Of a DNA stretch of 64,000 nucleotides, positions 38,429 to 50,363 are shown one piece after another. The stretch is from the NCBI GenBank assembly GCA_023334545.1, contig JAADVB010000035.1:1-64000 (forward strand). Direction: 5' to 3'. The DNA comes from Salisapilia sapeloensis. Its lineage: Eukaryota > Oomycota > Peronosporomycetes > Peronosporales > Salisapiliaceae. The notes below the pieces were generated by a model. That model ran no database searches. It saw only the letters and a program-made list of their open reading frames with translations, and was not told the origin of the DNA. How positions within the stretch are numbered: position 1 is the first letter of the stretch; each line of letters begins with the position of its first letter. The translations under genes and the position numbers were made by a program.

Positions 38429-40713
38429 TTAGATCCGAAGATTACGTACTGCGTCTTCGGCGTAGACGAGCTCGAGGGCATGTAGGTCACCTGAGAATAG
38501 TCGTTGCCGCATCTTTTCATTTGCTTTCAGGCCAAATGTGATCATACGAGATTGGCTCAGGTACTCTTCGTCGCTCTTCTTGTACCGATCGAATACGTTT
38601 GCTTCAATCTCCTTCGCCAGCTTCTCATGCTCCACTCCATTCGGCTGCAAGACGGCACTCAGCATATCCACAATCTTCTTCCGATTCGCATCCAATTCCA
38701 TCTTCCCATTTGCCTCCTTCCCTTCCTCCAAAGCTTTTTCACCCATAGCTGCCTCCTCTTCCTTAGCAACCGGAGCTATCTCTTTGGTCTCTGGAGCTTT
38801 CTCCTCTTCCTTCTTCTCCGTCGGCTTCGTCTCCTCTTCCTTAGCTTCCGGAGCTGCCTCTTCCTTCGTCTCCGGAGCTGCCTCCTTGGTTTCAGTTGGT
38901 GCATCTTCTTCCTTGGTTTCTGGCGTTGTCTCCGCGTCCTTCATAGGCTCCTCCACCACTTGCGTCTCCTCCGTCGATGTCGCTTCCAGCTTCTCTGTCG
39001 GTACTTCCTCATCGACCTCCATGGGCTGTGCAGTCGACTCTGCCTCTTTCTCGACACTTACAGCTTTCTCTTGCACCGGTTCCTTCGGAGTCTCCGTCTT
39101 CTCCTCCATCTTTCGCTTCTTCGTCGGATTCGAAGGGGCTTCCGATGCAGGTCGCTTGTCGCTGGCCATATCATCCACCAAGACCTTCATCAAGTGTTTC
39201 CGGATGGCACTCGCCGTCTGTGCAACCGTCGGGTTCTTACTCTTCCGCAGCGTCGTGATGACGGCCCCAAGGCCAGATCGTTCGACGTCACTCCGGTACA
39301 TCTCCTTCTCTTCAAAGAGAGAAGTGAGTAGCTGTACCATCTCCTTCGCCGCCTCCTTCGTCTCGACCGGTTGGAGACGCAAGAGTCGCTTGACAAAGGA
39401 AGACAACACACCTACTTTATACTCCGTCTTATCGTTCGAACTAGATGGGGACACAGCATTCTTCGCTGCTTCATCCGTCATCTCTTTAATGTCCGCAGAC
39501 TTGACCGACTGCCGCGGGACCGTCAGCTCAATCTCTTTCTTACGTCTACTATCGATCTCCGTCGCCGACTGCTTCGTACTCTTCTTATCTCGTTTCGAAG
39601 GAGCTTTCTTATTCGCTACTTTGGCCTGGATCTGTTCCTTGGACAGCGGAGGCGTCTCTTCCTCTGTCTCTTCCTCTGCAGGCTGCTCATCCTCTTGCTT
39701 AGATGCTTTCGAGCCTACCTTGGGACCTGGTTTCTTTGCTCCCTTCTTCGACTTGGCGGTTGTGGTCTTCGTCGGAGTACGTTTGCTAGGAGAGTCGGTC
39801 GATACAGGTGTCTTCTTCGCCAGCTTCTTCTTTGGTTTCTTATGAGCTGCTTCGAAATCGATAATGTCTTGGAAACGAGCATCGAGAGGCTTCTGCACCT
39901 TGTCCTTAGCGATATTAATGGCTTCCATGAGAAGCTGTCGACGCTTTGGAGCCTTTGCATCCTTCTTTGGATAGCCGGAGTGGTAGTCGTACTTGTCGTC
40001 ATCCCATGCCTCAATGTTCTTGAAGGGAACGAGGGCACTAGGAGAATGTTAGATGGAGAAGAGCAAGAGGTACAAATAAGCTTACAAGTCGTTACTGGCG
40101 TAAAAGTAGACAAAGTACTTGGCAGAGATATTATCGAGGAGCATGGAACGTTTCACACTTCCCAAGTGCTTCGGATGGACGATTAGACTCGGCCAGTATG
40201 GATACCTCGTCATTTTCGACCACACCACTTCGCCAAATCTATCTTATGCTTAGGATATAGACGTTGGAAAGAGATATATGTGAGCTACCTGGCGCTAACG
40301 GTCGGATCGATGTCTTCCATCTTCTTGTCCAAATCCTCCTCGACCTCATCCTCCGTCTCGGAGCTGTCCGACTCGACCTTTTTCTTTGCAGAGGCTATAG
40401 ACAGTCCTTAATCTTTCTATAGATGGTTCTCGACTACTGCTAAAGTACCTTTAGGCTTGGTCGTCTTACTAGCCTTCGATTTCGGCTTATTCGAGTCAGA
40501 CTCGGTAGCCTCCCCATCCTTGTCCTTTGCTGCACTACTCTTGCTCACAGCCGAACGCTTTCTCGAGCCACGTGCAGGCTTGGCACTCGACTTGGCTGAC
40601 GAAGAGCTAGGAGCCGTCTCAGGCTGCGGCTCTTGCTGCTGGTTCTCGTCTTGAGGCTCCGGCTTGGATGCAGCCTCTGCTTTATCACTCACGGATGGTT
40701 TCTCTTCGGCCAT
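38429..40713 (-). CDS. PWWP domain protein with TFIIS-like domains
   Basis: Four exons: 40449-40713, 40289-40394, 40086-40238 and 38429-40037 (introns 54, 50 and 48 nt), coding 710 residues. After a charged Ser/Lys-rich N-terminus, a PWWP domain starts near residue 124 (FGEVVWSKMTRYPYWPSLIV, then YFVYFYASNDF, ALVPFKNIEAWDDD). PWWP domains read methylated histone H3 tails. About residues 384-463 form a helical bundle like the TFIIS N-terminal/LEDGF domain (SGLGAVITTLRKSKNPTVAQ). After a long KEE/PETKEE low-complexity linker, residues about 620-710 resemble the TFIIS central domain (RKKIVDMLSAVL, EKLAKEIEANVF, FGLKANEKMRQRLFSGDL). A role in transcription elongation through chromatin is likely. 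The long plus-strand frames here mirror the repetitive coding sequence. Confidence 0.88.
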
Positions 40714-41149
40714 GACGTCCTCTAGTTCGACCTTAGGAGGCAAATGTACCACTCGAAGGTCGCTCGGTCTCGTTTTTAGCTGTGCCAGCGTCCCTTTCAT
40801 GCATCTTCGACCGATATTTGTGCCATCACTGTACCGTTTGATAATATAAGAGCTTGAAGGGATAAAAGGACGTTGGATAGAATACAAGATCACTGGAAGC
40901 ACTTGAGATGGATTTAATAGGATTATTAACGTATACTAGGAGGTTCTATGTGAAATTTAGGCTTGCGAATATATCCATGTTGATGGATGATAATAAAGGT
41001 ATCTACTACAAGCTGAGGTATGTAGACTGAAGTATAGAATCAATGCTAGTGCGCTCTGGAAGCAAGACAGTAGGGCCGTGTTCGCGCCGAATACCGATTC
41101 AGCATAATTGGGGATCCAGATTTTGTAGCTCTATTATCGGTAATCAAAT
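40714..41149. other. Intergenic, no gene seen
   Basis: Upstream region of the PWWP gene followed by AT-rich sequence leading into the dispersed repeat. The PWWP frame stays open upstream of its ATG to about 40900 but lacks family features and reads as leader. Confidence 0.5.
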
Positions 41150-41770
41150 TGGGCCTTTCCGTGTTTGTTGAGAGTGGCGGATTTTGCTTTGTCACTTGCC
41201 ATTGGAAACCTAACGAAAGACTTCATTATAATTTTCCCATCAAACTCAGAGTACAAAAGCGATCGCTTGTCTTTAATGAGATCAGGAGGAAACGATCTTC
41301 GAGAAGACTTCAAGTCACGCCTGGTGCTCGAAATGTGCACATTTGAAAAAACGCGCAAAAGACTTGGTGAGCTCTTCGCTTTATTTGCGCTATTGAGCCC
41401 TTCGCTATTATTTCGGAACATACACAGTACAGTGGTGGATGGAATAATTGAGCAACATTTTTGACTCGCACTGTACCCGTCCCACTGAAATGGCGAAGAG
41501 CTTAATGCTGCAAGTAAATCGAATGCAACTTCAACCTGAACGACTTTCGGGGACACGCTCGACACTATGCCTCGCCAAAGCTTGACCGAGGAACGGACGA
41601 CATAAGTCGATAGAGAAGGAAATGTGGAAAGCGACATACGAGTAGGACGAACCGCCAAAGACTTGGGTATTGATTTCTACTACAGTCTTTACATTTTTGT
41701 TCACGAAGTGCCAGCTATTTCTTGAATCATACCCGGCTACCCGCTGAATGAATACGGCTTACTTCGTGGA
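41150..41770 (+). repeat. Degenerate dispersed repeat, right copy
   Basis: This copy matches the minus-strand repeat at 1140-2500. Shared blocks in order are WKPNERLHYNFPIK (near 41200), LREDFKSRLVLEMCTF (near 41300), LLFRNIHSTVVDGIIE, a GAAGAGCTTAAT stretch (near 41507) and RVGRTAKDLGIDFYY (near 41640). It lacks the nested 383-bp insertion and about 300 bp between the first two blocks. The longest frame (99 codons) covers only part of the repeat, so it is unlikely to be functional. Confidence 0.75.
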
Positions 41771-42090
41771 CGAGTATTCGAGACTACTACGCAGATGAAT
41801 CACACGTGTAATCGTACAACACACTTCAAGATATAGAGATAAACTATGTGTTCAAGATACTGTGTCATTTCTTCTTCGTTTTCCTCCACTACACTCCACC
41901 TAGTCGATCCTACTAGCACATGATTGCGAGGCATTAACCAGGTGCCATCGCTTAACACCGTCGTTTATTCCATGCGCTCTAGCGATCATGTCCACGGCGT
42001 ACAATCAAGCTAGACGAACGAAAGAAAACGCGTCGAAAAGAACATCAGCACGAACACTTTGCAACGCTCCAAGCTGCCTGAAGTGGACAC
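41771..42090. other. Intergenic, no gene seen
   Basis: Flank of the repeat and 3' region of the ribosomal protein SA gene. No frame, RNA gene or repeat was recognised. Confidence 0.5.
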
Positions 42091-42933
42091 TTAGTCCCAG
42101 CTAGCATTGCCCGCAGGGGCATCCCAGTTGCTCGAAGCACCGGCGGCATCAGCCGACCACTCCGAGTTACCGCCAGTGGCACCCCACTCGGAGGCGACCG
42201 GGTCCGCAGAGTAGAGAGCCGGCTCGGCAGGGGCGGCCTGCTCAATGGCAGGCGTCTGTCCCCATCCAGCGCTGGCCTGGGCCTCTTCCTGAGCAGTGGC
42301 CTGGGCCTCCTCGGCCTTCTTGAGCTCTTCCGGGTCACGGTAGAGGAAGAGGTCGACGGCGACGTCCCACGGGAGGGCACGCGAGATGGATCCGCGGAGA
42401 CGGAGGACCTCACGGGCCAAGAGCCAGTAGAGCAGACCGATGGAGAGCTTGCCCTTGTTGTTGGCCGGGATGGCAACGTCGACGTGCTCCATGGGGGAGT
42501 CCGAGTCACAGAAGGCAATGACCGGGACGTTCACGAAGGAAGATTCGCGGACGGCCTGGGCATCGGTACGCGGGTCCGTGATGATGAGAAGACGCGGCTC
42601 ACGGAACTGCTTGGTGATCTGGTTCGTGAACGTACCAGGCGTGAAGCGGCCACCAATGTACGCACAGCCGGTGTACTGGGCGAACTTGAGGACAGCGCGC
42701 TGGCCGTACGGACGAGCGCTGATGGCAATCACGTCGGCCGGGTTCTCAATGGCGACGATGATACGCGCAGCGAGCTGGATCTTCTCCCAGGTCTTGCTGA
42801 CGTTCATGACGTGGATACCGTCCTGACGACGACGCCAGACGTAGTCCATCATACGGGAGTCGGCATTGCGAGTACCGATGTGGGCCTGAGCGGCCAGCAT
42901 CATCTTGATGTCTTCTTCACGTTGGGCAGCCAT
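42091..42933 (-). CDS. RPSA: 40S ribosomal protein SA (uS2)
   Basis: Single exon, 280 residues. uS2/SA is a small-subunit protein needed for 40S maturation. The conserved core is complete: [20 protein letters not shown], the [20 protein letters not shown] block, [12 protein letters not shown] and [18 protein letters not shown], followed by [18 protein letters not shown]. The C-terminal extension is acidic and Trp-containing (SEWSAD, SNWDAP, ASWD), typical of eukaryotic SA proteins. Codons end strongly in C or G, as in GAPDH, consistent with high expression. It is divergent from USP48 across 181 bp. Confidence 0.98.
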   Translation of the reverse strand: MAAQREEDIKMMLAAQAHIGTRNADSRMMDYVWRRRQDGIHVMNVSKTWEKIQLAARIIVAIENPADVIAISARPYGQRAVLKFAQYTGCAYIGGRFTPGTFTNQITKQFREPRLLIITDPRTDAQAVRESSFVNVPVIAFCDSDSPMEHVDVAIPANNKGKLSIGLLYWLLAREVLRLRGSISRALPWDVAVDLFLYRDPEELKKAEEAQATAQEEAQASAGWGQTPAIEQAAPAEPALYSADPVASEWGATGGNSEWSADAAGASSNWDAPAGNASWD

Positions 42934-43114
42934 GGTGTTACGAGGTAAGGAGCGATGACAATTATGACCGAGCTATCTCCTCGATTGGTTTGGTGGCCAG
43001 TCATTTGGTTTCGGATATATCCCAACAATACGACATATAATCAGGATTGATCCGAAAATAAATAAACACGAACGTCGTGATCCGAAAATACGTATGCAGA
43101 GCGAGTACTAAGGG
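42934..43114. promoter_or_regulatory. Shared divergent promoter of RPSA and USP48
   Basis: 181 bp lie between the two start codons. The direct repeat TGATCCGAAAATA occurs twice (about 43049-43061 and 43079-43091), separated by 17 bp. No consensus was assigned. Confidence 0.45.
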
Positions 43115-46100
43115 ATGACAGGGAAGCGACAGCGAGAGGTGCCGGCAGCGGATGATCCGTATAATGTGAAGCTGCCTCCGTGCACGATGAAAGACCATGT
43201 GAGGAAGAATAGGTATGGAAGGGAGTATCAGACGAAGAACTGTGAACATAATCCGAATTGTCTATATGGACTTGGAGAACGCTATGAGGTGATGTGTAGC
43301 TCTGTTCTGGCTGTATACTGGTGGTTGACAATGATAGTAGGGTATTTGGCAACGAGATAGACTTATTAGCAGAATCTTTGGAGATGACCCTCGTAAGCGA
43401 CGACGGACTCATCGCAATGCCAATGCGACTGCCTCCGTGTGGATGCATCCTTGTGGTCTGTGTAACTTGGGAGCAACTTGCTATCTCAACAGTCTAGTCC
43501 AGTGTCTTTTCATGGTCTATCCGTTCCGTCGAGCTGTGTACGAGTGGGAACCTGATACTCGGGCAGGTGCGACGCAGGATCAAATCAAGCAGATGAGAGC
43601 ACTGCAGCGACTCTTTGCTCTCATGCAATCGGGCAAAGAGTCCAGTTACAATCCAGAAGACTTTTCCCAAGCATTAGCAATCGATAGTGAATTGCAGCAG
43701 GACGTACAGGTACTTGCATGCTCTGTAACCACTCTATTTCCAGGACATTGACCGGCATGCCGCAGGAATTCACGAAACTCCTGCTAGCTCATTTGCACGA
43801 GACATTCCGTCTCTCTCATAATCCATCTCATCGAAATCTAGTTACCCGTCTATTCGAAGGCAAGATGGAGTACGTGACCAAGTGTCAGCGTTGTTGCTCT
43901 ACATCCACTCGACCAACGAACTTTAACGACTTATCTCTCCATATCAAAGGCCATAAAAAGCTAGAGATGTGTTTAGCAGCATACTTTTCTCCAGAACTCA
44001 TGGATGGTGATAACAAGTACCTTTGTAATCGTTGTGCATCGAAACAGATCGCGACGAGATGCATGTCTGTAGAGGCAGAAAATATGCCACCAGTACTGAC
44101 GCTACAACTCATGCGATTCGTCTACGATGCGCATGCTGGACAACGAAAGAAGTTGATGGATGTAATCGAGATCGGTGAAGAGCTGAATGTGTCGGCAGTG
44201 CTGCGCCAGGCTGGGTACGAGACTACCGGACCGGACGTTGTCTATCGTCTGATGGCGTATTTAAACCATCGAGGGCGCAGTGCTGACGTAGGACACTACA
44301 CTGCCTCCGTGGCATATCCTTCGGAAAATGGTCGCATGGAATGGTTTGAGTTTGATGACGCAGCTGTCTATAGCTCGGATGTAGTTGTCGATGTAGAACA
44401 GAAGACGGAACGAGTAGGAAAGACGATTCGCTCGAAAGACGCTTACATGCTCTTATACGTCTGTGATGACTCGGCAGTACGCAATGGCGTTGTCGACAGC
44501 CTCGAGACAGCGCAGTCGGAGCCTCTTGTTCCACATCACTTGCGCCTCGAAGTCGATTCACTAAACCATCAATTCGAACGGACTCTACAGGAGTATGTGA
44601 AGAGATCACAAGAGTTAGAGGCACGTATTCAACACCGTATACAAACGTATGAGACTCTATTCGTGAAGGAACGTCCTTATTGTCTCGTGCCGAGAGAAAT
44701 GTGCTATTGGGTACCGACCGAGTGGTTGCAAAAGTGGATTACAGGTGTAGAAGAAAGAGAGCAAAAGTCAGTAATGGAGGGTGGTGCGGAAGTGGTTAAA
44801 GTGAAGAAGGATAAACCGATGGTAGCGATGACAAGCGAGACAGGAGCTCATATCCCATTCGATCAGAATATCAACGTGACACCATATAAATGCAGTCACT
44901 CGTCTACCGACCCTTGTTTTGCACCTGAGATGACGAAGAAACTGAAGCGTGTCAATCCTAAATTCTACACTTATCTGCTAGCGAATGAGTACGTGCAACA
45001 CGTCGGTAGTGACAGTGCTAGGAATGCATCCGCACGACGTATCTTCTCCGGACGATCTTATCAATGTACAATTTGCAAAGACGAGTTTTGTAACAAGATT
45101 TTGCATGATGAAATGGGGCTGGAAGAAACAACGACAGAACTTGATATGCTCAAGGTGAAATCCGTGACGGACGACCCCGAGCCGTATATCATCAGCCGTG
45201 CATGGGTGAAGAGCTACAAGCAACATTTGACGCAAGAGCAAAGGGTGATGAAACAACGGCTTTCGACTAGTAAAAAACAGTCACAGGACCTGACGACGTA
45301 CTATAAGGACGAGTCGGACGTTCCGCAATGGATGTGTCCGATCAATCAAGATATCATTTGTGAGCATGGGAACTTAACGCTTGATAAGAAAAAGTATCGA
45401 TCAATAGCACAGGATGTATGGCAGCATTTGAAGACCAAGTTTCCTCCTGGTCAAGAGATTAAAGAACGCTTGTTAGAAGCTTGTGCGATCTGTGAGATGA
45501 ATCTAGTGATTACACAGCAAGAACGAGACACGGAGCGTGCGAATCGTAACGAGATCCTTTCGAATGAAGCGCTTGAACGTCTCTATCGACGTGACGTCAC
45601 ATCCTTTGGACGTGTAGACTGCATGAAGGATGTGTTTGCGTTCATCCGATCGAATCAAGCGGCTTGTAATCGTAAACACTGCGAGCGGATGTTCATGGTG
45701 CAGAAAGAGTGGATGGAGCGCTGGAGAAGGTACATTCGAGATGTGGACCAGACACGGCCATCTGTGTTGGCAGAATGCGGCTTCATGTGTCCAGACGGGA
45801 AGATGGCACGCCCACAATCAGTACTAGCCGTGTGCAATGAACAACCGTCGAGTCTATCGGCGTTGGAAGTAGAGTTCCTGTCGACGGAAGAGATGACGAG
45901 TCTCGTGCTCGAATTTGGCGACATATCACAGCCTGTTGCTTACTGTGTACTTGGTGGGGACGGGCAAGTGTCTTGGCATCGGGGTTCTATCGATCATGTC
46001 CTTAAAATGGACGCGAGAGATGATAGTAGATCGAATGGTATTTATCATGACGACAGCACGGTGCTGTGTTATAAATGCGAAGATGATATGAGTCGACAGC

Positions 46101-46639
46101 ATGATGAAGCTCTTTTGCATTTCCAGCAGGAAACAATCCATGTACGTGTACTCGAAGAGAAGGAAGAGGTGCCGTCGAGTACGCGTCTACCATCTGACCA
46201 GGCTGTTGGCACGACACGGCGGTCTCGTCGTATACAGTCGAATAGTCCAGCGATATATGACTTTACTGCGAGTGCTTCGGATGACATTAGCTGGCTCAAG
46301 ATGAAGATATACGCCGAGATGGACGCAGAACCTGTTCGTCAGAAGTTGTTCTATGGTGGAGAACTAGTCGTAGATGGTAAGAAGCTGCAGGAGTATCATG
46401 TCAAGCCTGGAGACGTGTTGTATTTGCGAGTCGCGGAGGAGCTGGCGGATATTGCAGAGGCCATTCCGCAGACGACGAGCGGAAAAGAGGTGGGGTTCGA
46501 AACGTCTGCGTTGTTTGGTCATCATCATGATGCGGCTAGTACCAATGGGCATATACCTGTCTGGATCTGCTCTGCCTGTACATTCGTAAACGAGAATGCA
46601 GGCAGTGAATGTGAAATATGTGGTACGCAAGCGTCGTAA
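43115..46639 (+). CDS. USP48: Ubiquitin-specific protease, USP48 type
   Basis: Three exons: 43115-43288, 43341-43709 and 43766-46639 (introns 52 and 56 nt), coding 1,138 residues. It removes ubiquitin from proteins. The N-terminus has the USP48-like CEHNPNCLYGLGE followed after the intron by GIW. The Cys box CGLCNLGATCYLNSLVQC gives catalytic Cys 105. QQDVQ-EFTKLLL spans intron 2. The zinc-knuckle Cys pairs (CQRC, CNRC) and the LQLMRF motif are present, and the His box is GHYTASVAY. The long middle part carries DUSP-like segments. Near the C-terminus lie a ubiquitin-like fold (KLFYGGELVVDGKKL, GDVLYLRV) and a RanBP2-type zinc finger (WICSACTFVNE, CEICG; about 1112-1135). The first intron was placed by restoring GIW and the frame. 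Confidence 0.9.
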
Positions 46640-46730
46640 GGGTTAAGATGGTAGTGACGTAGTGTATGTCGTAGGTAGGATAAATACGAATGGAAACGAA
46701 AGCCGGGTATGTGGAACAAATGGTTGCTAC

Positions 46731-48065
46731 TTACTTCTTCGTGCCAGCGCCAATGGCATCGGAAACATGCTTGTACCCGTCGCGTTCCAGTAACTGTGCC
46801 AACTCCTTCTTCGCTCGCATGACGGCGGATGGACCTTCAAAGACGAGACAAGAGTACATTTGCACAAGCGTCGCACCAGCAAGAATTTTGTCGTATGCGT
46901 CTTTGCCAGTAGCGACGCCACCGACTCCAATGAGTGGAACCTGTCCGTTCGTTAGCGTATACATCTCCGAAAGCACCTTAGTCGATAGATCACGCAATGG
47001 AGCTCCACTAAGTCCTCCGGTCTCTTGCTTGTGGTCATTTTGGAGTGAATTAGGTCGACTTAAAGTGGTGTTCGACACGATCAAACCGTCCACTTTCAAC
47101 GTCGTGACGACATCTGCAATATCCTTCTTGTCGACATCAGTAAGATCAGGTGCGATCTTTACAAGTAACGGAATCGTCCGATCTTCAGATGCTTCTAGTT
47201 GCTTTCTCGCTTCTAAAACACGCTTCAATAGCGTTTTCAACTGCTCTTTGCCTTGTAGAGTACGAAGTCCAGGGGTGTTGGGAGACGAGACGTTTACAAC
47301 GAGGTAGTCAGCATACTTCCCAAGGGATGTGACACCTTTGATGTAGTCAGACGCAGCGTCCTCTGTCGTCTTATTCTTTCCTAAGTTGACGCCTAGAGGA
47401 CCTGGGCGATGGTCCTTTTCAAATGGAGAAGGTTTCTCCACTTTTAAAGTACGCATAGCAGTATAATCGTGCAGACGAGCTTGCACAGCATCGATACCGT
47501 CGCTGTTGAAGCCGTACCGGTTGATGACTGCATTGTCTTCCGTTAAACGGAACATGCGCGGTCGCTCATTGCCAGGTTGAGGCTCTGGCGTGACACTCCC
47601 GATCTCGACAAACCCAAAGCCAAGGTCGAGGAGAGCTTCCATGGCTTCCGCATTCTTGTCAAAGCCGGCTGCTAGTCCAATCGGGTTGGTGAAGGTTTTA
47701 CCAAACGCATCGATATGCAGCAGCTCTGGATCTGGTTCCTCGTCTCTCGGAATGAGACCGTACGAAGCGCTTTTGATGGCAATGTTATGCGAAGTCTCTG
47801 GATCCAAGAGTCTTAGTAATGGCATACCAATCGGATCTGCTAGATGCTGCACAAGCCATTCATGCGGCACGAATCCTTTTGTGGCTGCGAAGAGTGCAGC
47901 AGCGGCGCCACCACTAATAGCCAAGAGTCCCACTAGACTAACCTGTTTCGGACCGGAGGAGGATGCAGATGAACTCCATCGAGCTTTTGGTGCATTGATG
48001 GCACTCGACAAGCCATATCGAGACCGCAAGGAGGTAAGAGAGCGGGCCAAGTACCGCATAATCAC
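46731..48065 (-). CDS. DHODH: Dihydroorotate dehydrogenase, class 2 (mitochondrial)
   Basis: Single exon, 444 residues. It oxidises dihydroorotate to orotate with quinone as acceptor, the fourth step of pyrimidine synthesis. A basic, Ser/Arg-rich N-terminus (about 1-40) looks like a mitochondrial targeting signal, followed by one membrane segment (LVGLLAISGGAAAALFAA, about 45-62), as in class 2 enzymes of the inner membrane. Family blocks include NPIGLAAGFDKNAEA, EIGSVTPEPQPGN, RYGFNSDG, GVNLGKNK, the catalytic-serine block NVSSPNTPGLRTLQ (258-271), KIAPDL, SNTT, GGLSGAPL and the FMN phosphate site GVGGVATGKDAY. It is convergent with USP48, with 91 bp between the stops. Confidence 0.97.
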   Translation of the reverse strand: MIMRYLARSLTSLRSRYGLSSAINAPKARWSSSASSSGPKQVSLVGLLAISGGAAAALFAATKGFVPHEWLVQHLADPIGMPLLRLLDPETSHNIAIKSASYGLIPRDEEPDPELLHIDAFGKTFTNPIGLAAGFDKNAEAMEALLDLGFGFVEIGSVTPEPQPGNERPRMFRLTEDNAVINRYGFNSDGIDAVQARLHDYTAMRTLKVEKPSPFEKDHRPGPLGVNLGKNKTTEDAASDYIKGVTSLGKYADYLVVNVSSPNTPGLRTLQGKEQLKTLLKRVLEARKQLEASEDRTIPLLVKIAPDLTDVDKKDIADVVTTLKVDGLIVSNTTLSRPNSLQNDHKQETGGLSGAPLRDLSTKVLSEMYTLTNGQVPLIGVGGVATGKDAYDKILAGATLVQMYSCLVFEGPSAVMRAKKELAQLLERDGYKHVSDAIGAGTKK

Positions 48066-48447
48066 TTTTTGCGAATCGTTGTCAAATTTAATGTCGTCTC
48101 ACTATACTGTTTCTTTCTATATGAAGTTTTGTAATAAATGTTGGTAAATAAGTAGGACGGTATCGGAGGTGCTGATGGTGGTACTTCCGATAGGTAGGTA
48201 TCCTAATAGAGTACTCGACCAAATACCTCTCTATACCTAGGCGATTGCAATTAGAGACAAATGAGTATGACAGCTCTATATGCAACTGACAGAGGGCATG
48301 TATTATTCTTCATGAGTGTTTTCTCCTACTGCTTGCCACACCTCAGTCTACATCCATGGCGACATCTTCATTCTCATCTGGACCATGCGTCTCTGTCGGA
48401 GGTTTCGTCTCTTCATTATCATGTCCACGATGATCCTACATACACCA
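48066..48447. other. Intergenic, no gene seen
   Basis: 382 bp between the DHODH start and the HDAC stop. Short plus-strand frames have no family features. The DHODH promoter lies at the left end. Confidence 0.5.
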
Positions 48448-50236
48448 TTACAACTCTTCCACCCGATGAACAAGATACTTGAGACGTACGTTGTCATCAT
48501 CGTAGAACTCTGCGTCATGCTGTCGTTTTCCATCACTATTCATACGCACATCTGGATCCAGTGCATCCTCATCAATCTCCTTTATCATCCGTGCTGGTGG
48601 CATCGAGTCAAACTGGACACTCGGAGCTCCAGGTAGAGTTTTTAGGTTCTCAAAGATCTTCGTCCTACCTCACCATCAGCTTCGACACAGCTACGATTCT
48701 ACTTTTATAAACCTACTTGATCTCATCAAGATATTCCGGTGCATTGGCATTCCGAAGATTTGGATCTGGTTCCAAATGTAGTTTAAATGACGGAGCAAAG
48801 TACTCGTAGTAGTCTGTATACGGCAATTCATTCGGGACTTCTTGCTCCAACAGCACAGATGTCTCGTACGCCCATGCTCTCGAGACATTCCGAATGGTGT
48901 AGCCACCGCCTCCAAGGACAAGTGTCGGCAGTCCAAAGCTCTTAATGTACCGAACGCATTCGCCATGGCCTAGAATAATGTGAGATGGGAGGCAGACAAG
49001 GTGTGTAGATGGTGTACCTTTTGTCGTCAGATTAAACGAACCGAGACGGTCTCCTGTAAGCGAGTCCGAGCCGCATTGGAGGACGACGGCAGATGGTCGG
49101 AAGGTTTCCATAACTTTTTCCATGACAGGTTTAAAGACGTGCTCGTAGCTCGTGTCGTCCATGCCTGATAAGAGTGGACAGTTTACGGCGTAATACTTTC
49201 CATTCTTCGCTCCAATGTCCTACTCATGTATGACTATGCTGTCTATGGTCGTATGAGAGGGAGAATGTACTTTGATGTCACCTGTGCCAGGAAAAAAGTC
49301 TCCGTACTGATGGAACGAGGCGGTCATGACGCGATCTGTGACGTAGAAGGCTTCTTCCACACCGTCTCCGTGGTGTACGTCGATATCAATGTACAAAACG
49401 CGAGCGTGATATCTGTATAGTTTTATGGATGTAAGCGACGTAGATAATACGGCTAGTGGGATTGGTGTACTTGAGGAGTTCGAGGATGCCTAGGACGATG
49501 TCATTGACGTAGCAAAATCCAGACGCTTCCGACTTTTTTGCATGATGTAGACCACCGGCCCAATTGATGGCAATGTCGCATAGTCCATGGTTTAGTCGTG
49601 CCGCAGCATCTATCACCCAATTGAGAACGATGGAGATATATCTGTGTAAATGTGTGTCTACCTAGTGTTCCTCCTGTATAGATTTGGCAAAAGTCGAATA
49701 TGCCGTCAAAGACCGGGCAATCCGTCATTTCCCCAAGGTTATCTACAAGTGTCCGTAAGCCGTTCCCCATCTTCCCTCTACTAATTATTCCTCATTCTTA
49801 CACTTGTTCAGTTCTTTATGATACTGCTTCTCATTGAATGGATTGATACGTCGTAGGAAATCGATATAATCGTCTGTATGAAAGTTCTTGACCTCCTCGG
49901 CAGTCGCCCAATGCGGTTCCTATATCCATATACAACGTTCCTATGAATCTCTTCCAGCCATTTCTTGCTTATAACTAATAGCATACAAACATGTCCATCT
50001 TCTTGTGCAAACCATAATTCACGACGAGATGATGGGTCAGTTTAAGCCGATGCGGCTTCATGTTATGGCCTGGTCCGTAGTAGAAATGGCCTTCATCGGC
50101 TACAAGAACGATGATAGGACGGTCAATACACAGCCATTTGGAGCCTAGGACCGTATCTAGGCTCTGGAGATGATAAAATGGCATAAAATGTACGATGGTA
50201 GAAGTAAGAGACGCGCTTTTTCGTCGCCATCGCCAT
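48448..50236 (-). CDS. Class I histone deacetylase, minus-strand copy
   Basis: Nine exons: 50194-50236, 49987-50099, 49825-49919, 49662-49777, 49471-49609, 49271-49412, 49018-49219, 48717-48969 and 48448-48664; introns are 94, 67, 47, 52, 58, 51, 48 and 52 nt. The product has 439 residues and all phases close. Class I HDACs remove acetyl groups from histone lysines in repressor complexes. Visible signatures: [15 protein letters not shown], the catalytic pair in [10 protein letters not shown] (H144/H145), the zinc ligands in [27 protein letters not shown], and the catalytic Tyr in [11 protein letters not shown]. The region before TDCPVF is longer than in the plus copy and uses a shifted intron. 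The last exon encodes the divergent C-tail. It is the head-to-head partner of the gene at 50364. Confidence 0.92.
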
Positions 50237-50363
50237 CTCGGACGCAAAAAAGGAAAATGGCCAAATAGAGGTTTTCAAGTGGTACATTCATGGTACATCT
50301 GCTGTCAACAAACTAAGACAAAAATCGCATTTACAGGTCCAAGCATACAAACGCCGAGTGGGG
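50237..50363. promoter_or_regulatory. Bidirectional promoter between the two HDAC genes
   Basis: 127 bp separate the start codons. A direct repeat GGTACAT occurs at 50281-50287 and 50292-50298 (11-bp period). No known consensus was assigned. Confidence 0.45.

Noticed and set aside
38538-39845. 435-codon and 275-codon plus-strand frames opposite the PWWP gene
   Set aside because: They arise from the repetitive Glu/Lys/Thr codons of the real gene and give Ser/Phe-rich or Leu/Arg-rich low-complexity products.
43041-43448. 135-codon minus frame over the USP48 first exons
   Set aside because: It is Ser/His-rich, with no features, and antisense to coding exons with recognised family motifs.
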